Source of the DNA: Sphingomonas yantingensis
GTDB lineage: Bacteria > Pseudomonadota > Alphaproteobacteria > Sphingomonadales > Sphingomonadaceae
Direction: 5' to 3'
Length of the DNA: 64,000 nucleotides
NCBI RefSeq assembly: GCF_014199325.1
Contig: NZ_JACIJJ010000004.1
Span: 248,001 to 312,000 of the forward strand
The notes under the pieces are model-generated. The model was not told where the DNA came from and made no database searches. It saw only the letters and a list, made by a program, of their open reading frames with translations. A program made the position numbers and the translations under genes. Within the stretch, counting starts at the first letter, position 1. Each line of letters begins with the position of its first letter. Of this stretch, positions 51,581 through 61,282 are shown piece by piece.

Positions 51581-53319
51581 CACTTGATGAGCCTCAAGGC
51601 GGAGATCTGGTCGGCGATCGACTTGAACGTTCGCTGGAGCGCGGCGGAATCGTTGGCGAGGAAGTAGCGGCCCGGCGATGCGCACCGTTCCAGCCGATCC
51701 TCGGTCGATTGCAGGTTGCCGCCGCCGAACGAAACGACCCAGAGCGTGATGTTCTTGTTCTTGACCACGTCGCACAGTGCCTCGAGCCGGCTGTTGATCT
51801 GGCCCGTCAGGGAGTTGAGGGACGTGCCGTTCATGCAGTTCTGCCAGTTGCCCACATCGTCGGTCTGGCGCCGGTCGTAGAAGTGGATGCCATAGGCATT
51901 GTAGTCGCAGTTGCTCGACACCGCGTCGCCGTCGGTCATGAAGATCATGTGGCGTTGAATCTCGCCGCCCTGGGGCGTGAACTGGTTCTCGGACTTGAAC
52001 ATTCCGTCCGGCGACATGAGGCGCGCGCCCCAGATCATGCCGATGTCGTGATAGGTATTGCCGGTCGGCGTCAGGCTGCTGACATAGGCGTCGAACGCGC
52101 TGGCGTCAGGCCATTGCTGGAGCTTGCGTGCCTCCGCCGGGCAGTAATAGTTAAACCCGTACGGAATTAGCTGAAGATAGCGATAATAGGTGTCGGACGT
52201 GCTCGAAACCTCGTCGCGGTTGAGCTCGTCCCAGCTCGTGCGCAGTTTGCGCATGTACGTGATCTCGGGGAGCCCTGGCCTCCACTGCGTATCCGGGTCG
52301 CCCGGCGTCGGCGCGGTGTCGACGTCGAGGTCGAGCGCGTCGCTGGGGATCGGCGTATAGTCGGTCGTCTTGGCAGTCTTGCGTTCTTCAACGCACCCCG
52401 TCCAGTTGACGCGATAGGTCGAACGGATGCCGCTGTTCGGGCCGGCCTGCACGTCGAAGGTTGTGTTGTAGCCGGTGCCGTTCTTCATGCCGCTGACGTT
52501 CACGGGCATCAGACCGTAGCGGAAATTGCCGCTATTCCCGATCTGCGCGCGCGTATTGTAGTTCGCCTGATCCGCCATCCAGTCGGTGGGCAGCAGCCTG
52601 CCGACATTGACGTTGGTCGAATAGGGAACGAAGCCGAAGCGAATCTGCACCTGACTGCCCGTGCCGCCCGAGGGAGCGCCCGCGTCGCAATTGGCGACGG
52701 TGTCGAGCCGGGCGACGATTTCGTAGAAGCACCGGACCGCCTGCTTGAGGCCGTCGATCTTGCTCATCGTGTCGGTTGCGCGCGCCTTCGACGCCATCGA
52801 CCCGGTGTTGTCGAGCACGAACATCACGTCGGTGTTCGGCAGCCGCATCTCGCTTTCGCAGGTGACGGTCAGCGTCTCGGTCGTCTTGCCCAGCACGCGC
52901 ATCAGCGTCATCGGCAGGATCGCCGAGGCGGTGCCCGTCACCTTGCCGGCATTTTCCGAATAGCTCTTGGTGATGGTGTTCGAGCCATAGGCGTCGCTGG
53001 CGATGTTGGCGTCGAAGAAGCGCTCGGCCATCGTGCGCGGCATGTAGCTCGACTGTGCCCAGGTGCCGCCGCCCATCGACTTGCGCCCCGCCAGCGCACC
53101 CGCGTCGCACGCGTGCTGAAGCCGCGTCTTGACGATGTACATGCGGCTGAGGTCGAAGCCGCCGCCGATCATGCCGCACAGCGGGATCAGCGCCGCGGCG
53201 ACGATCGCGATCGTGTTGGCGCGCGTGTCGCGGCTGAGCCGCGCGAGGAACCCGCAGCCTGCCCAGTCCTTTAGCCCCAACCAACCCATCCGCTTGCCCA
53301 TGCCCCGCCCGTCTGACAT
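51580..53319 (-). CDS. TadG-like pilus assembly protein with vWA domain
   Basis: A 579-aa protein. A TadG/Flp-type N-terminus (RANTIAIVAAALIPLCGMIGGGFDLSRMY) anchors it in the membrane. A von Willebrand A domain follows with the MIDAS motif DNTGSMAS, then TDGDAVSSNC further along. It carries several Cys residues. TadG and TadE proteins assist tight-adherence (Flp) pili, but no flp, cpaB, rcpA or tadABC genes are in the window. The ATG at 53319 is used; a second in-frame ATG encoding MGKRM lies 18 bases further in. Confidence 0.86.
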   Translation of the reverse strand: MSDGRGMGKRMGWLGLKDWAGCGFLARLSRDTRANTIAIVAAALIPLCGMIGGGFDLSRMYIVKTRLQHACDAGALAGRKSMGGGTWAQSSYMPRTMAERFFDANIASDAYGSNTITKSYSENAGKVTGTASAILPMTLMRVLGKTTETLTVTCESEMRLPNTDVMFVLDNTGSMASKARATDTMSKIDGLKQAVRCFYEIVARLDTVANCDAGAPSGGTGSQVQIRFGFVPYSTNVNVGRLLPTDWMADQANYNTRAQIGNSGNFRYGLMPVNVSGMKNGTGYNTTFDVQAGPNSGIRSTYRVNWTGCVEERKTAKTTDYTPIPSDALDLDVDTAPTPGDPDTQWRPGLPEITYMRKLRTSWDELNRDEVSSTSDTYYRYLQLIPYGFNYYCPAEARKLQQWPDASAFDAYVSSLTPTGNTYHDIGMIWGARLMSPDGMFKSENQFTPQGGEIQRHMIFMTDGDAVSSNCDYNAYGIHFYDRRQTDDVGNWQNCMNGTSLNSLTGQINSRLEALCDVVKNKNITLWVVSFGGGNLQSTEDRLERCASPGRYFLANDSAALQRTFKSIADQISALRLIK

Positions 53320-53373
53320 TCCGGTTCAGTCGGGCGCTATGCGCGCCCAAGCGATAAGCCGGATTGAAGCAGC

Positions 53374-54072
53374 ATGGTTAACGGTGACGAAACCTTCGTA
53401 CCCGGCGCGGAGGCGCGGGCGGCGGAGCGGCGGCTGATCCTGTCCTATGCCCCGCAAGCGGCGCGGGCAGGGGTCGCGGCGTTGCTGGAACTCGACGACA
53501 CGCTGGCCGCCGTGATCCGCCAGATGCGCGAGCCGATGATCGCCCAGATGCGGTTGACCTGGTGGCATGATGCACTGTCCAGATTGGACCAAGCGCCGCC
53601 GCCGGCCCAGCCGGCGCTGACGGCGCTCGCGGCCAACGTATTGCCGCAAGGGGTGGTGGGTGCCGACCTCGCGACGCTGGTCGAGGGATGGGAGGCGCTG
53701 ATCGAGGGCGAGCCGGCCGATCCGGCGGTTCGCGCCGCCTATGCCGCCGGACGGGGCGAGCGGTTGTTCGCACTGGCCGCGCACCTGTGCGGCGGCGACG
53801 CGGCGACGGTTGCGCCGGCGGGGCGGGGCTGGGCGCTGGCCGACCTGTCGCGATCCGTTACCGACGCCGCGGCCGGCGGGGCGGCAGCGCGGGAGGCGGG
53901 GGATGCGCTAGCCGCGGCGCTCGGTTCGCCATGGCCGCGCCGGCTGCGCGTGCTGGGGGCGCTGGCGCGCCAGGCGAAGATGGACCTTTCGGCCGATCGC
54001 GACCTGCCGCTGCCGGGTGCCACGCCGGGGCGGATCGCGCGGCTGGGCTGGCACCGGCTGACCGGTCGCTGA
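53374..54072 (+). CDS. Squalene/phytoene synthase-like family protein
   Basis: A 232-aa helical protein with SYAPQAARAGVAALLELDDTLA and IRQMREPMIAQMRLTWWHDAL, typical of the squalene/phytoene synthase superfamily. It is shorter than true prenyl synthases (about 280-350 aa), and the second Asp-rich motif is not evident. It is closer to the non-catalytic branch that includes NDUFAF6-like assembly factors. Divergent from tadG. The function is uncertain. Confidence 0.7.
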   Translation: MVNGDETFVPGAEARAAERRLILSYAPQAARAGVAALLELDDTLAAVIRQMREPMIAQMRLTWWHDALSRLDQAPPPAQPALTALAANVLPQGVVGADLATLVEGWEALIEGEPADPAVRAAYAAGRGERLFALAAHLCGGDAATVAPAGRGWALADLSRSVTDAAAGGAAAREAGDALAAALGSPWPRRLRVLGALARQAKMDLSADRDLPLPGATPGRIARLGWHRLTGR

Positions 54073-54142
54073 TCGCGCAAGCCGCTGTACCGGCGGGCTT
54101 CGTTCGCGCTAGGCTGGTACCGAGGCGATCGGGAGCAGGGCG

Positions 54143-54619
54143 ATGTGGCGATATTGGGTGGGCGCGCTGGCGGCGCTGTTGCTGGCGGGCGCGGCGATGT
54201 TCCTCTTTCGATCGAGCGCCACCGCCGACGTGATCCTGCCACCCCCGCCGCCGCCCCCGGCGGCAGAGGTGCAACAGGTCGCGGCCGACGCCGAGGAGCC
54301 GGTGCCCGAGGCCGCGCCGAAGTCGCGCGAGGAGCGCCGCTTCAACCGCTACGACAAGGACCGCGACGAGCGGATCACGCGCGATGAATATCTCGCCAGC
54401 CGGAAGAAGGCGTTCGCCAAGCTCGACGTGAACGGCGACGGACGGCTGAGCTTCGACGAATGGGCGGTCAAGACGACGACCAAGTTCGCCGGCGCGGACA
54501 AGGACAAGTCGGCGACCTTGGACCGCGCCGAGTTCGCGACCACCGCGCCCAAGCGCAAGCCGCCTCGTCGCCGCGCCGACTGCCCACCCGCCGCCCCGCG
54601 CGAGGCGGAGGAGAGCTAG
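54143..54619 (+). CDS. Membrane-anchored EF-hand protein
   Basis: A 158-aa protein with an N-terminal TM helix ([19 protein letters not shown]) and a run of seven prolines. Three EF-hand-like loops follow: [24 protein letters not shown] and [12 protein letters not shown], the middle one canonical. The C-terminus is basic. It probably senses or binds calcium in the periplasm. Its stop codon overlaps that of the convergent trmFO gene by a few bases. Confidence 0.85.
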   Translation: MWRYWVGALAALLLAGAAMFLFRSSATADVILPPPPPPPAAEVQQVAADAEEPVPEAAPKSREERRFNRYDKDRDERITRDEYLASRKKAFAKLDVNGDGRLSFDEWAVKTTTKFAGADKDKSATLDRAEFATTAPKRKPPRRRADCPPAAPREAEES

Positions 54620-55962
54620 GCGGCGACCGGCTCCAGCGCGGCGGTCCATTCGGTAAAGGCGGCGCGGGCGCGGGCGGTGTACATGAGCTTGCGATCGGCC
54701 TTTTTCGTACGGCCCTCGATCGGCGGGAACAGCCCGAAATTGACGTTCATCGGCTGATAGCTGTCCGCTTCCGCTCCGCCGGTGATGTGCGAGAGAAGCG
54801 CGCCGAGCGCGGTCTCGACCGGCGGCGTCGGCAGCGACCGGCCGGCGAGTTCGGCAGCGGCGAAGCGGCCCGCGATCAGCCCGATCGCGGAGCTCTCGAC
54901 ATAGCCCTCGCACCCGGTGATCTGTCCGGCGAAGCGCAGGTTCGGCCGCGACTTCAGCCGCAGCTCATGGTCCAGCAGCACCGGCGAGCGGATGAAGGTG
55001 TTGCGGTGCAGCCCGCCCAGCCGCGCGAACTCGGCATTCTCGAGCCCGGGGATGGTGCGGAAGATGCGCACCTGCTCGGCATATTTGAGCTTGGTCTGGA
55101 AGCCGACGATATTCCACAGTGTCCCCTGCGCATTGTCCTGCCGCAGCTGGACGCAGGCGTGCGGCCAGCGGCCGGTGCGCGGATCGTCGAGGCCGACGCC
55201 CTTCATCGGCCCGAAGCGCAGCGTGTCGAAGCCGCGCTCGGCCATCACCTCGATCGGCATGCAGCCGTCGAAATAGGGGACGTTCTCCCACTCGCGAAAC
55301 TCGCTCTTCTCGCCGGCGATCAGGGCCGCGTGAAAGGCGGCGTACTGCTCGCGGTCGAGGGGGCAGTTGATGTAATCCTTGCCGTCGCCCGCGGGGCCGG
55401 CCTTGTCCCAGCGCGACTGCTTCCACGCGATCGACATGTCGATCGACTCGGCGTGAACGATCGGCGCGATGGCGTCGAAGAAGGCGAGCGCATCGGCGCC
55501 CGTCGCCCCGCCGATCGCCTCCGCCAGCGCCGGCGCGGTGAGGGGGCCGGTGGCGACGATCGCGGGGGTGTCAGTGGGGAGCGTATCCACCCGCTCGCGC
55601 ACGATCGTGATGTTGGGATGCTCGGCGAGCGTGCGCGTCACCTGTTCCGAGAAACGATCGCGATCGACGGCCAGAGCGGAGCCGGCGGGAAGCTGATGCG
55701 CGTCGGCCGCGGTCATGACGAGCGAGCCGAGCGCGCGCATCTCGGCATGGAGCAGCCCCACCGCATTGCGCTCTGCATCGTCGGAGCGGAAGCTGTTGGA
55801 GCAGACGAGCTCGGCAAGGCCGTCGGTCTGGTGCGCGGGCGTCATGTCGCCGCCGCCGCGCATTTCGGACAGGCGAACCTTGAACCCTGCGCTGGCGAGC
55901 TGCCACGCCGCCTCCGACCCGGCGAGCCCGCCGCCGATGACATGGATATCGTGATGCGTCAT
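54616..55962 (-). CDS. trmFO: Folate-dependent tRNA uridine-54 methyltransferase
   Basis: A 448-aa FAD enzyme that makes ribothymidine at tRNA position 54 using methylenetetrahydrofolate. The dinucleotide motif [17 protein letters not shown] opens it. The two catalytic cysteines lie in [12 protein letters not shown] and [32 protein letters not shown] and [12 protein letters not shown] follow. ATG at 55962. All features are standard. Confidence 0.96.
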   Translation of the reverse strand: MTHHDIHVIGGGLAGSEAAWQLASAGFKVRLSEMRGGGDMTPAHQTDGLAELVCSNSFRSDDAERNAVGLLHAEMRALGSLVMTAADAHQLPAGSALAVDRDRFSEQVTRTLAEHPNITIVRERVDTLPTDTPAIVATGPLTAPALAEAIGGATGADALAFFDAIAPIVHAESIDMSIAWKQSRWDKAGPAGDGKDYINCPLDREQYAAFHAALIAGEKSEFREWENVPYFDGCMPIEVMAERGFDTLRFGPMKGVGLDDPRTGRWPHACVQLRQDNAQGTLWNIVGFQTKLKYAEQVRIFRTIPGLENAEFARLGGLHRNTFIRSPVLLDHELRLKSRPNLRFAGQITGCEGYVESSAIGLIAGRFAAAELAGRSLPTPPVETALGALLSHITGGAEADSYQPMNVNFGLFPPIEGRTKKADRKLMYTARARAAFTEWTAALEPVAA

Positions 55963-55994
55963 GCGGGCCAGATAGGCGAGGGGCGTGCGGGCGT

Positions 55995-56963
55995 CTACCG
56001 CTCCGCCCGCTGGCGCACGAGGGCGAGCAGGTTGTCCTGCACGTCGCCGAGGAACAGCTCGCCCCACAGCCGCGTGTAGAGATTGACCGGCGTCGTCGCC
56101 TCGTAACGGGTGTGCAGCGTCACGCGGGTCCGGCCACCGGGAAGCGGATCGAGGTGATAGCCGCCGTCGCGCACCTTCAGATAATGGCTGTCGGGCATCA
56201 GGTGGCGGTCGGTGAACGCCCAGCCGCGCACGTCGTCGAAATGGAACGTCCACGCGATTGCCCGGCCCGGCCGCCAGTCGGTGATCTTCTCGCGAAAGCG
56301 GATCTGCGGTCCCCAATTCGCCAGCCGCGTCGCGCCGACGCCCTCGCCGACCATCTGCGCGCCGACGGGGCGGGGGATGCCGAGCACGTCCTGCGACAGG
56401 TTCCAGCGCCCCTCGCCCGGGCGCACGTCGGGAATGCCGCGCAGCAGCGGCCAGAGCCGATCGGGGCTGGCGGCGACCACGACTGAGCGCGTGACCACCG
56501 CGCTGTCGGTCGGCCAGGTGACCAGCGGCTCGACCTGCATTGCCAGCAGCGGGACGAGGAGCAGCGTCGCGCAATAGGTCCGCCCGTCCTCGACCCGGCG
56601 CCGCAGCTTGTAGGTAAGCGCGGTCCCGGCCATGCCGCTCAAGAGCCAGAGCGGGCTGAGCAGGACGATGCAGATCGTCCCTTCGCGCAGGATGAAGATC
56701 GACACGGCGATGACCGCGGCCAGCACCTGCACCGGTACGAGCAGATAGGCGCGACGCGACCGCGTCTTCCACGGGTCGGCGACATAGGCGACGAACGCGC
56801 ACAGCGCGGCGGGAAGCACGAGCAGGAAGGTGAAGCTGACGAGCCCCGCATCGGGCTGTGCGGCCTCCAGCAGCGCATAGACGACGCCCGCAAAGGCAAG
56901 GGCGGCGGCGATGGCGGCGAGCGTGCGGACGAAAGCGGCTTCGGTTCGTTCGCTCATTGCCAT
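55995..56963 (-). CDS. Membrane protein with C-terminal SRPBCC domain
   Basis: A 322-aa protein. The first ~140 residues hold four or five hydrophobic helices ([65 protein letters not shown]). A START/Bet v 1-like SRPBCC domain follows ([21 protein letters not shown] to [15 protein letters not shown]). It is near the GbsR/MarR regulator gene with an inverted repeat between them (56986-57001). It could bind a lipid-like ligand at the membrane; the function is unknown. Confidence 0.75.
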   Translation of the reverse strand: MAMSERTEAAFVRTLAAIAAALAFAGVVYALLEAAQPDAGLVSFTFLLVLPAALCAFVAYVADPWKTRSRRAYLLVPVQVLAAVIAVSIFILREGTICIVLLSPLWLLSGMAGTALTYKLRRRVEDGRTYCATLLLVPLLAMQVEPLVTWPTDSAVVTRSVVVAASPDRLWPLLRGIPDVRPGEGRWNLSQDVLGIPRPVGAQMVGEGVGATRLANWGPQIRFREKITDWRPGRAIAWTFHFDDVRGWAFTDRHLMPDSHYLKVRDGGYHLDPLPGGRTRVTLHTRYEATTPVNLYTRLWGELFLGDVQDNLLALVRQRAER

Positions 56964-56985
56964 TGCAGTCTCCCTTTACGGTTGT

Positions 56986-57001
56986 TTCGGTAAACACCGA
57001 A
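56986..57001. promoter_or_regulatory. Inverted repeat upstream of the SRPBCC membrane protein gene
   Basis: TTCGGTAAACACCGAA has perfect 6-bp arms and lies 23 bases before the ATG of the membrane protein gene, just after the regulator's stop. It may be an operator for the neighbouring GbsR/MarR protein, although it differs in sequence from the palindrome before that regulator. Confidence 0.5.
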
Positions 57002-57037
57002 CGCTTTGGTCGCGCCGGTGCAGCGCGTTGCTTCGGA

Positions 57038-57595
57038 TCAGCGCTCCTTGGACTTGCCCTTCAGCGGGGAGACGAAGCGGGCGACCTTGCCGCCCAGCTT
57101 CATCAGCGCGACGAGCGTGGGTTTGGGCAGGCAGCGGACCTGTTCGTACCAGCCGCCCAGCGTCGAGATGAACTCGTGCATCCGCCCGATCCGCTCGCGC
57201 ACCAGCGCCGGCGCGGTCTCGTCATGGCGAAGGCGTTCGGCGAGCTCGCCGAGCAGCGCGATCGTCGGGTCGATCTCACGCCGCTTGCGCTCGGCGGCGA
57301 TGCGCAGCAGCATTTCCCACAGGTCGGTTTCGGCAACGAAATGGTCGCGCCGGTCGCCCTCGACATGGACGCGGCGGACGATCGCATAGCCCTGAAGCTC
57401 CTTTAGCGCGGTCGACACGTTCGAGCGGGCGAGGCCCAGCGCCTCGGTGATCTCGTCGGCGGGCAGGGGGCGGTCGGACAGGTAGAGGAGCGCGTGAATC
57501 TGCGACACCGAGCGATTGACGCCCCACTGCGTCCCCATTTCGCCCCAGTGGAGAACGAAAGCCTTGACGTCGGGATGATCGAGCAGCGTTTTCAT
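57038..57595 (-). CDS. GbsR/MarR family transcriptional regulator
   Basis: A 185-aa winged-helix regulator. The HTH is at [30 protein letters not shown] (about residues 44-73), followed by the wing [11 protein letters not shown] and a C-terminal helical dimerisation part. GbsR-type proteins sense small ligands, often compatible-solute precursors. A 20-bp palindrome lies 5 bases before its ATG, suggesting autoregulation. The SRPBCC membrane protein gene downstream is a likely target. Confidence 0.85.
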   Translation of the reverse strand: MKTLLDHPDVKAFVLHWGEMGTQWGVNRSVSQIHALLYLSDRPLPADEITEALGLARSNVSTALKELQGYAIVRRVHVEGDRRDHFVAETDLWEMLLRIAAERKRREIDPTIALLGELAERLRHDETAPALVRERIGRMHEFISTLGGWYEQVRCLPKPTLVALMKLGGKVARFVSPLKGKSKER

Positions 57596-57600
57596 CGTCC

Positions 57601-57620
57601 ATTTCTGTAATGACAGAAAT
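57601..57620. promoter_or_regulatory. 20-bp palindrome, likely autoregulatory operator
   Basis: ATTTCTGTAATGACAGAAAT has perfect 8-bp arms around AATG. It lies 5 bases upstream of the regulator's start codon and about 9 bases before the stop of the neighbouring PMT gene. The AT-rich composition contrasts with the surroundings. Confidence 0.75.
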
Positions 57621-57628
57621 AACCGGAG

Positions 57629-58831
57629 TCAACGCCAGCTATCAGACCACATCCAGCGATTGAAGTCCTGCGGGTCGGACAACGCGCCGCCGCTGATGAT
57701 CGGGTAGAAATAGAGGAATAGCGCGACCGCAAGCGCGGCGAACGCGGGCTCGATCCAGCGCAGCCGCGGCGGGAGCAGCGAGAGGCCGGCGGCGCACGCG
57801 AGTGCGGCGAAGATACCGGACAGATGGTAGTAATAATAAAAGCCAAGGCTCTTCGGGATCGCCGCCCAGATGAGGATCGAAAAGACCCACAGTCCGCCGA
57901 TGATGGCATGGCGCCCGCGTGCCCAAAGGCAGGCGAGAATCGCGACCAGCCCGCCCCACATGATCGCCGGGTTGCCGATCAACAGGACACCCCGCTGCAC
58001 GCCCGCGTCCAGTTCATAGAAATACCAGATCGGCCGCAGCATCAGGGGCCAACTCCACCAGTCCGATTGATAGGGGTGCGCCTGGAGCACCTGCGTCTGC
58101 GCCGCGTACATCCGCTGCTGCAGCGCGAGCAGGTCCGATGGCACGACGGGGTCATGCGTGTAGAAAAAAGTGGGCACGAACGTCGCGAAATAGGCGGCGA
58201 CCGCGACGAGGCCGAGCACTATCGCCGCCGACAGACCCGCAACCGGCCGCTGTCGCCCGCTCGCCAGGATCGCGAGGCACGCGAGCGCGACATAGGGCGC
58301 GGCCGCCCACTTCACCGCCACACCCGCGCCGAGCAGCAGCCCCGCGAGCGCGGCGCGCGCAGCCCGAGCGCCAGTCGGTGCCCGTGCGGCCCAGATCGTC
58401 GCGGCGAGCCCTGCAATCACGAACGCGCCCAGGAACCCGTCGAGCATCGCCACACGCGCCTGAACGAACACCGTCTGGTTGATCGCCACGAACAGCGCGC
58501 CGAACAATGCCGTTCGCACCGACCCGAAGAGGAGGATCAGGAACGCGAACCCCGCCGCCACCGTCGCCGCGCCCGCCAGCAACGGCATCGCGCGCCAGCC
58601 GATCGGATTGTCCCCGAACACCCCCAAACCGACCGCGATCAGCTCCTTGGCGAGCGGCGGGTGCTCGGTATTGGCCGGGTGATCGAGCGCCAGCATCGCG
58701 CGGGCGGCGGGGACGTAGTGCACCTCGTCGAACACCGGCTTGCCCGGCCGGTCGAGGTGCAGCGCGAACAGAAGCGACGCCGCCGCCGCGATGATCAGGC
58801 AGATGAGGCGGGGTCGATCGACAAGGCGCAT
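57629..58831 (-). CDS. PMT-family glycosyltransferase (dolichyl-P-mannose:protein mannosyltransferase type)
   Basis: A 400-aa polytopic membrane protein of the GT-C fold that transfers a sugar from a polyprenyl phosphate to an acceptor. The N-terminal loop PVFDEVHYVPAARAML has the catalytic Asp-Glu, and TEHPPLAKELIAVG is the PMT signature. KWAAAPY and WSWPLMLRPIWYFYE follow. The substrate is unknown. ATG at 58831 is chosen over a GTG at 58873 because it better fits the family N-terminus. Divergent from metZ. Confidence 0.87.
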   Translation of the reverse strand: MRLVDRPRLICLIIAAAASLLFALHLDRPGKPVFDEVHYVPAARAMLALDHPANTEHPPLAKELIAVGLGVFGDNPIGWRAMPLLAGAATVAAGFAFLILLFGSVRTALFGALFVAINQTVFVQARVAMLDGFLGAFVIAGLAATIWAARAPTGARAARAALAGLLLGAGVAVKWAAAPYVALACLAILASGRQRPVAGLSAAIVLGLVAVAAYFATFVPTFFYTHDPVVPSDLLALQQRMYAAQTQVLQAHPYQSDWWSWPLMLRPIWYFYELDAGVQRGVLLIGNPAIMWGGLVAILACLWARGRHAIIGGLWVFSILIWAAIPKSLGFYYYYHLSGIFAALACAAGLSLLPPRLRWIEPAFAALAVALFLYFYPIISGGALSDPQDFNRWMWSDSWR

Positions 58832-58890
58832 CGCGCATCGGCTTAGCGCGGCGCTTGCATCACGCAAGGCCACAAGCCTAGGAAGCGGCC

Positions 58891-60099
58891 ATGAAGCGCA
58901 CGACTGGCCAGGACCGCTCGATCACCTCGCAATGGCGCCCCGCAACGCAGGCGGTGCGCGGCGGCACGATGCGATCGGAGTTCGGCGAAACGTCGGAGGC
59001 GATCTTCCTGACCTCCGGCTATGCCTATGACTGTGCCGGGGATGCCGCGGCTCGGTTTGCGGGCGAGCAGTCGGGCATGACCTATTCCCGGCTCCAGAAC
59101 CCCACCGTGGAAATGCTGGAGCATCGCATCGCCCTGCTTGAAGGGGCCGAAGCATGCCGTGCGACGGCCAGCGGCATGGCGGCTATGACCGCGGCACTGC
59201 TGTGCCAGTTACAGGCGGGCGATCATGTCGTCGCGGGCCGCGCGCTGTTCGGGTCGTGCCGCTGGCTAACCGACACGCTGCTGCCCAAGTTCGGGATCGC
59301 CACGACGATCGTCGACGCGCGCGATGCGCAGGCGTTCGCGGATGCGACGACCGACAAGACCAAGCTCTGGTTCTTCGAGACGCCCGCCAACCCGACGATG
59401 GACGTGGTGGACCTGAAGACCGTGTGCGACCTGGCCAAGGCGAAGGGCGTGCGGACCGTCGTCGACAATGCGTTCGCGACCCCCGCGCTTCAGCGGCCGA
59501 TGGATTTCGGGGCGGATATCGTCGCCTATTCCGCGACCAAGATGATGGACGGGCAGGGCCGCGTCCTCGCCGGCGCGGTGTGCGGGACCGAGGATTTTAT
59601 CCTCAACGAGCTGCTGCCGTTCACGCGCAACACTGGCCCGACGCTCTCGGCTTTCAACGCCTGGGTGGTGCTGAAGGGGCTGGAGACGCTCGACCTACGC
59701 ATCCGCCGCCAGTCGGAGAACGCGTTGAAGGTCGGTCGCTTCCTGGAGGGACGCGTGCCGCGGATCAATCATCCGGGGCTGCCCAGCCATCCGCAGCACA
59801 ATCTGGCGCTGTCGCAGATGGCGATGACCGGGCCGATCTTCTCCTTCGAGGTCGATGGCGGGCGAACCCAGGCCCACGGCCTGCTCGATAGCCTCGGCCT
59901 GATCGACATTTCCAACAACATCGGTGACTCGCGCTCGCTGATGACGCATCCCGCCTCGACCACGCATTACGGCGTCGCGGAGGAAAAGCGGCTGGAGATG
60001 GGCGTGACCGAGGGGCTGCTGCGCCTGAACGTGGGGCTCGAGGATCCCGCCGACCTGATCGACGACCTTGATCAGGCGCTGGCCAAGGTGGGCCTGTGA
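58891..60099 (+). CDS. metZ: O-succinylhomoserine sulfhydrylase
   Basis: A 402-aa PLP enzyme that makes homocysteine from O-succinylhomoserine and sulfide in methionine synthesis. The PLP Lys217 lies in AYSATKMMDGQGR. YSRLQNPTVEMLEHRI, ATASGMAAMTAAL and THPASTTHYG are family motifs. It is first in a tightly overlapping run with apaG, a LysR gene and a GNAT gene. Confidence 0.92.
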   Translation: MKRTTGQDRSITSQWRPATQAVRGGTMRSEFGETSEAIFLTSGYAYDCAGDAAARFAGEQSGMTYSRLQNPTVEMLEHRIALLEGAEACRATASGMAAMTAALLCQLQAGDHVVAGRALFGSCRWLTDTLLPKFGIATTIVDARDAQAFADATTDKTKLWFFETPANPTMDVVDLKTVCDLAKAKGVRTVVDNAFATPALQRPMDFGADIVAYSATKMMDGQGRVLAGAVCGTEDFILNELLPFTRNTGPTLSAFNAWVVLKGLETLDLRIRRQSENALKVGRFLEGRVPRINHPGLPSHPQHNLALSQMAMTGPIFSFEVDGGRTQAHGLLDSLGLIDISNNIGDSRSLMTHPASTTHYGVAEEKRLEMGVTEGLLRLNVGLEDPADLIDDLDQALAKVGL

Positions 60100-60494
60100 A
60101 GGCGCTGTTCACCGAGGAGGCACGGACGCGCGGCGTCGTCGTGCGCACCTCGGTCAGCTATCTGCCCGAACAGTCGGAGCCCGATCGCGGTCGCTGGTTC
60201 TGGGCCTACCACATCCGCATCGAGAACGAGGCGGAGATGGCGGTCCAGCTCCTCACCCGCCACTGGATCATCACCGACGGCCGCGGCGCGCGCCATTCGG
60301 TGGAGGGCGAGGGCGTGGTCGGCGAGCAGCCGATGATCGCGCCGGGCGGCAGCTTCGATTACGTGTCGGGCTGTCATCTCGCGACGCCGACGGGGTCGAT
60401 GCAGGGCAGTTATCATATGCTGGGCGAGGACGGGTCGGGGTTCGACGTGACCATCCCCAAGTTCGGGCTGATCGCCCCGGCGGTGGCGGGATGA
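60096..60494 (+). CDS. apaG: ApaG domain protein
   Basis: A 132-aa fibronectin-III-like protein. VVVRTSVSYLPEQSEPDRGRWFWAYHIRIEN, HWIITDGRG, VEGEGVVGEQPMIAPGGSFDYVSG and MQGSYHML are strongly conserved ApaG features. Its role is not well understood. A GTG start overlaps the metZ stop (GTGA). Confidence 0.95.
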   Translation: MKALFTEEARTRGVVVRTSVSYLPEQSEPDRGRWFWAYHIRIENEAEMAVQLLTRHWIITDGRGARHSVEGEGVVGEQPMIAPGGSFDYVSGCHLATPTGSMQGSYHMLGEDGSGFDVTIPKFGLIAPAVAG

Positions 60495-61282
60495 AGCGGA
60501 CGCACCTGCCGCTCAACGGGCTGCGCGTGCTCGACGCCGCCGCGCGCCATCTGTCGTTCACGCGCGCCGCGGACGAGCTGGCGGTGACCCCCGCCGCGGT
60601 CGGGCAGCAGATCCGCGCGCTGGAGGATACGCTGGGCGTCGTCCTGTTCCGCCGCACCACTCGCGGCCTCGAGCTGACGCCGGAGGGTGAGCGCGGGCTC
60701 ACCGCGTTGCGCGACGGGTTCCTCCAGTTCGAGGAAGCGGTGCGGGCGATGCAGGCGGGCCAGTCGTCGCGATCGCTGACGATCGCCGCGCCGCGCGATC
60801 TGACGCAGAAATGGCTGATGCCGCGCCTGTCGGATATCGCGCGCGCCGATCCCGAACAGCGCTTCACGCTGGTCGCCGCCGAAGAGGGCGTCGATTTCGC
60901 ACAGGCCAACCTCGATCTCGCGATCCGCTGGGGCGAGGGGCCGGGCGAGCACGAGGGCGAGGCGCTCGAATCCGACGGCATGGTGACGATCGGCGCGCCC
61001 GGCGGTGGCGCCGATACGCGCATCTCGTGGCCGGGCTGCCTCAATGAAGAGGCGGTGTCGCTGGTTTCGGTCGCCGACGCCGGGCTGGCGATCGAGGCGG
61101 CCGCGGCGGGGCTCGGCTTCGCGACGGTGCCCGAGCTGCTGGCGCGCGGCGATCTGGCCGCGGGCCGCGTGGTCACGGTGGGTGAGCCGAAGCCCTACAG
61201 CCTTGGCTACTGGATGGTCGCTCCGCTGCCGCAATGGCGCCAGAAGAAGGTGCGCGCGCTGGTCGACGCGCTGGCGGCGTGA
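60491..61282 (+). CDS. LysR-family regulator, GcvA-like with shortened effector domain
   Basis: A 263-aa regulator. The winged helix is LNGLRVLDAAARHLSFTRAADELAVTPAAVGQQIRALED, followed by FRRTTRGLELTPEG. The effector domain resembles GcvA-type proteins but is about 35 residues short in the middle. GMVTIGAPGGG passes almost directly into the ligand-lobe stretch SVADAGLAIEAAAAGLGFA. It could still bind DNA. Its ATG overlaps the apaG stop, so it is co-transcribed with metZ. Confidence 0.83.
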   Translation: MKRTHLPLNGLRVLDAAARHLSFTRAADELAVTPAAVGQQIRALEDTLGVVLFRRTTRGLELTPEGERGLTALRDGFLQFEEAVRAMQAGQSSRSLTIAAPRDLTQKWLMPRLSDIARADPEQRFTLVAAEEGVDFAQANLDLAIRWGEGPGEHEGEALESDGMVTIGAPGGGADTRISWPGCLNEEAVSLVSVADAGLAIEAAAAGLGFATVPELLARGDLAAGRVVTVGEPKPYSLGYWMVAPLPQWRQKKVRALVDALAA

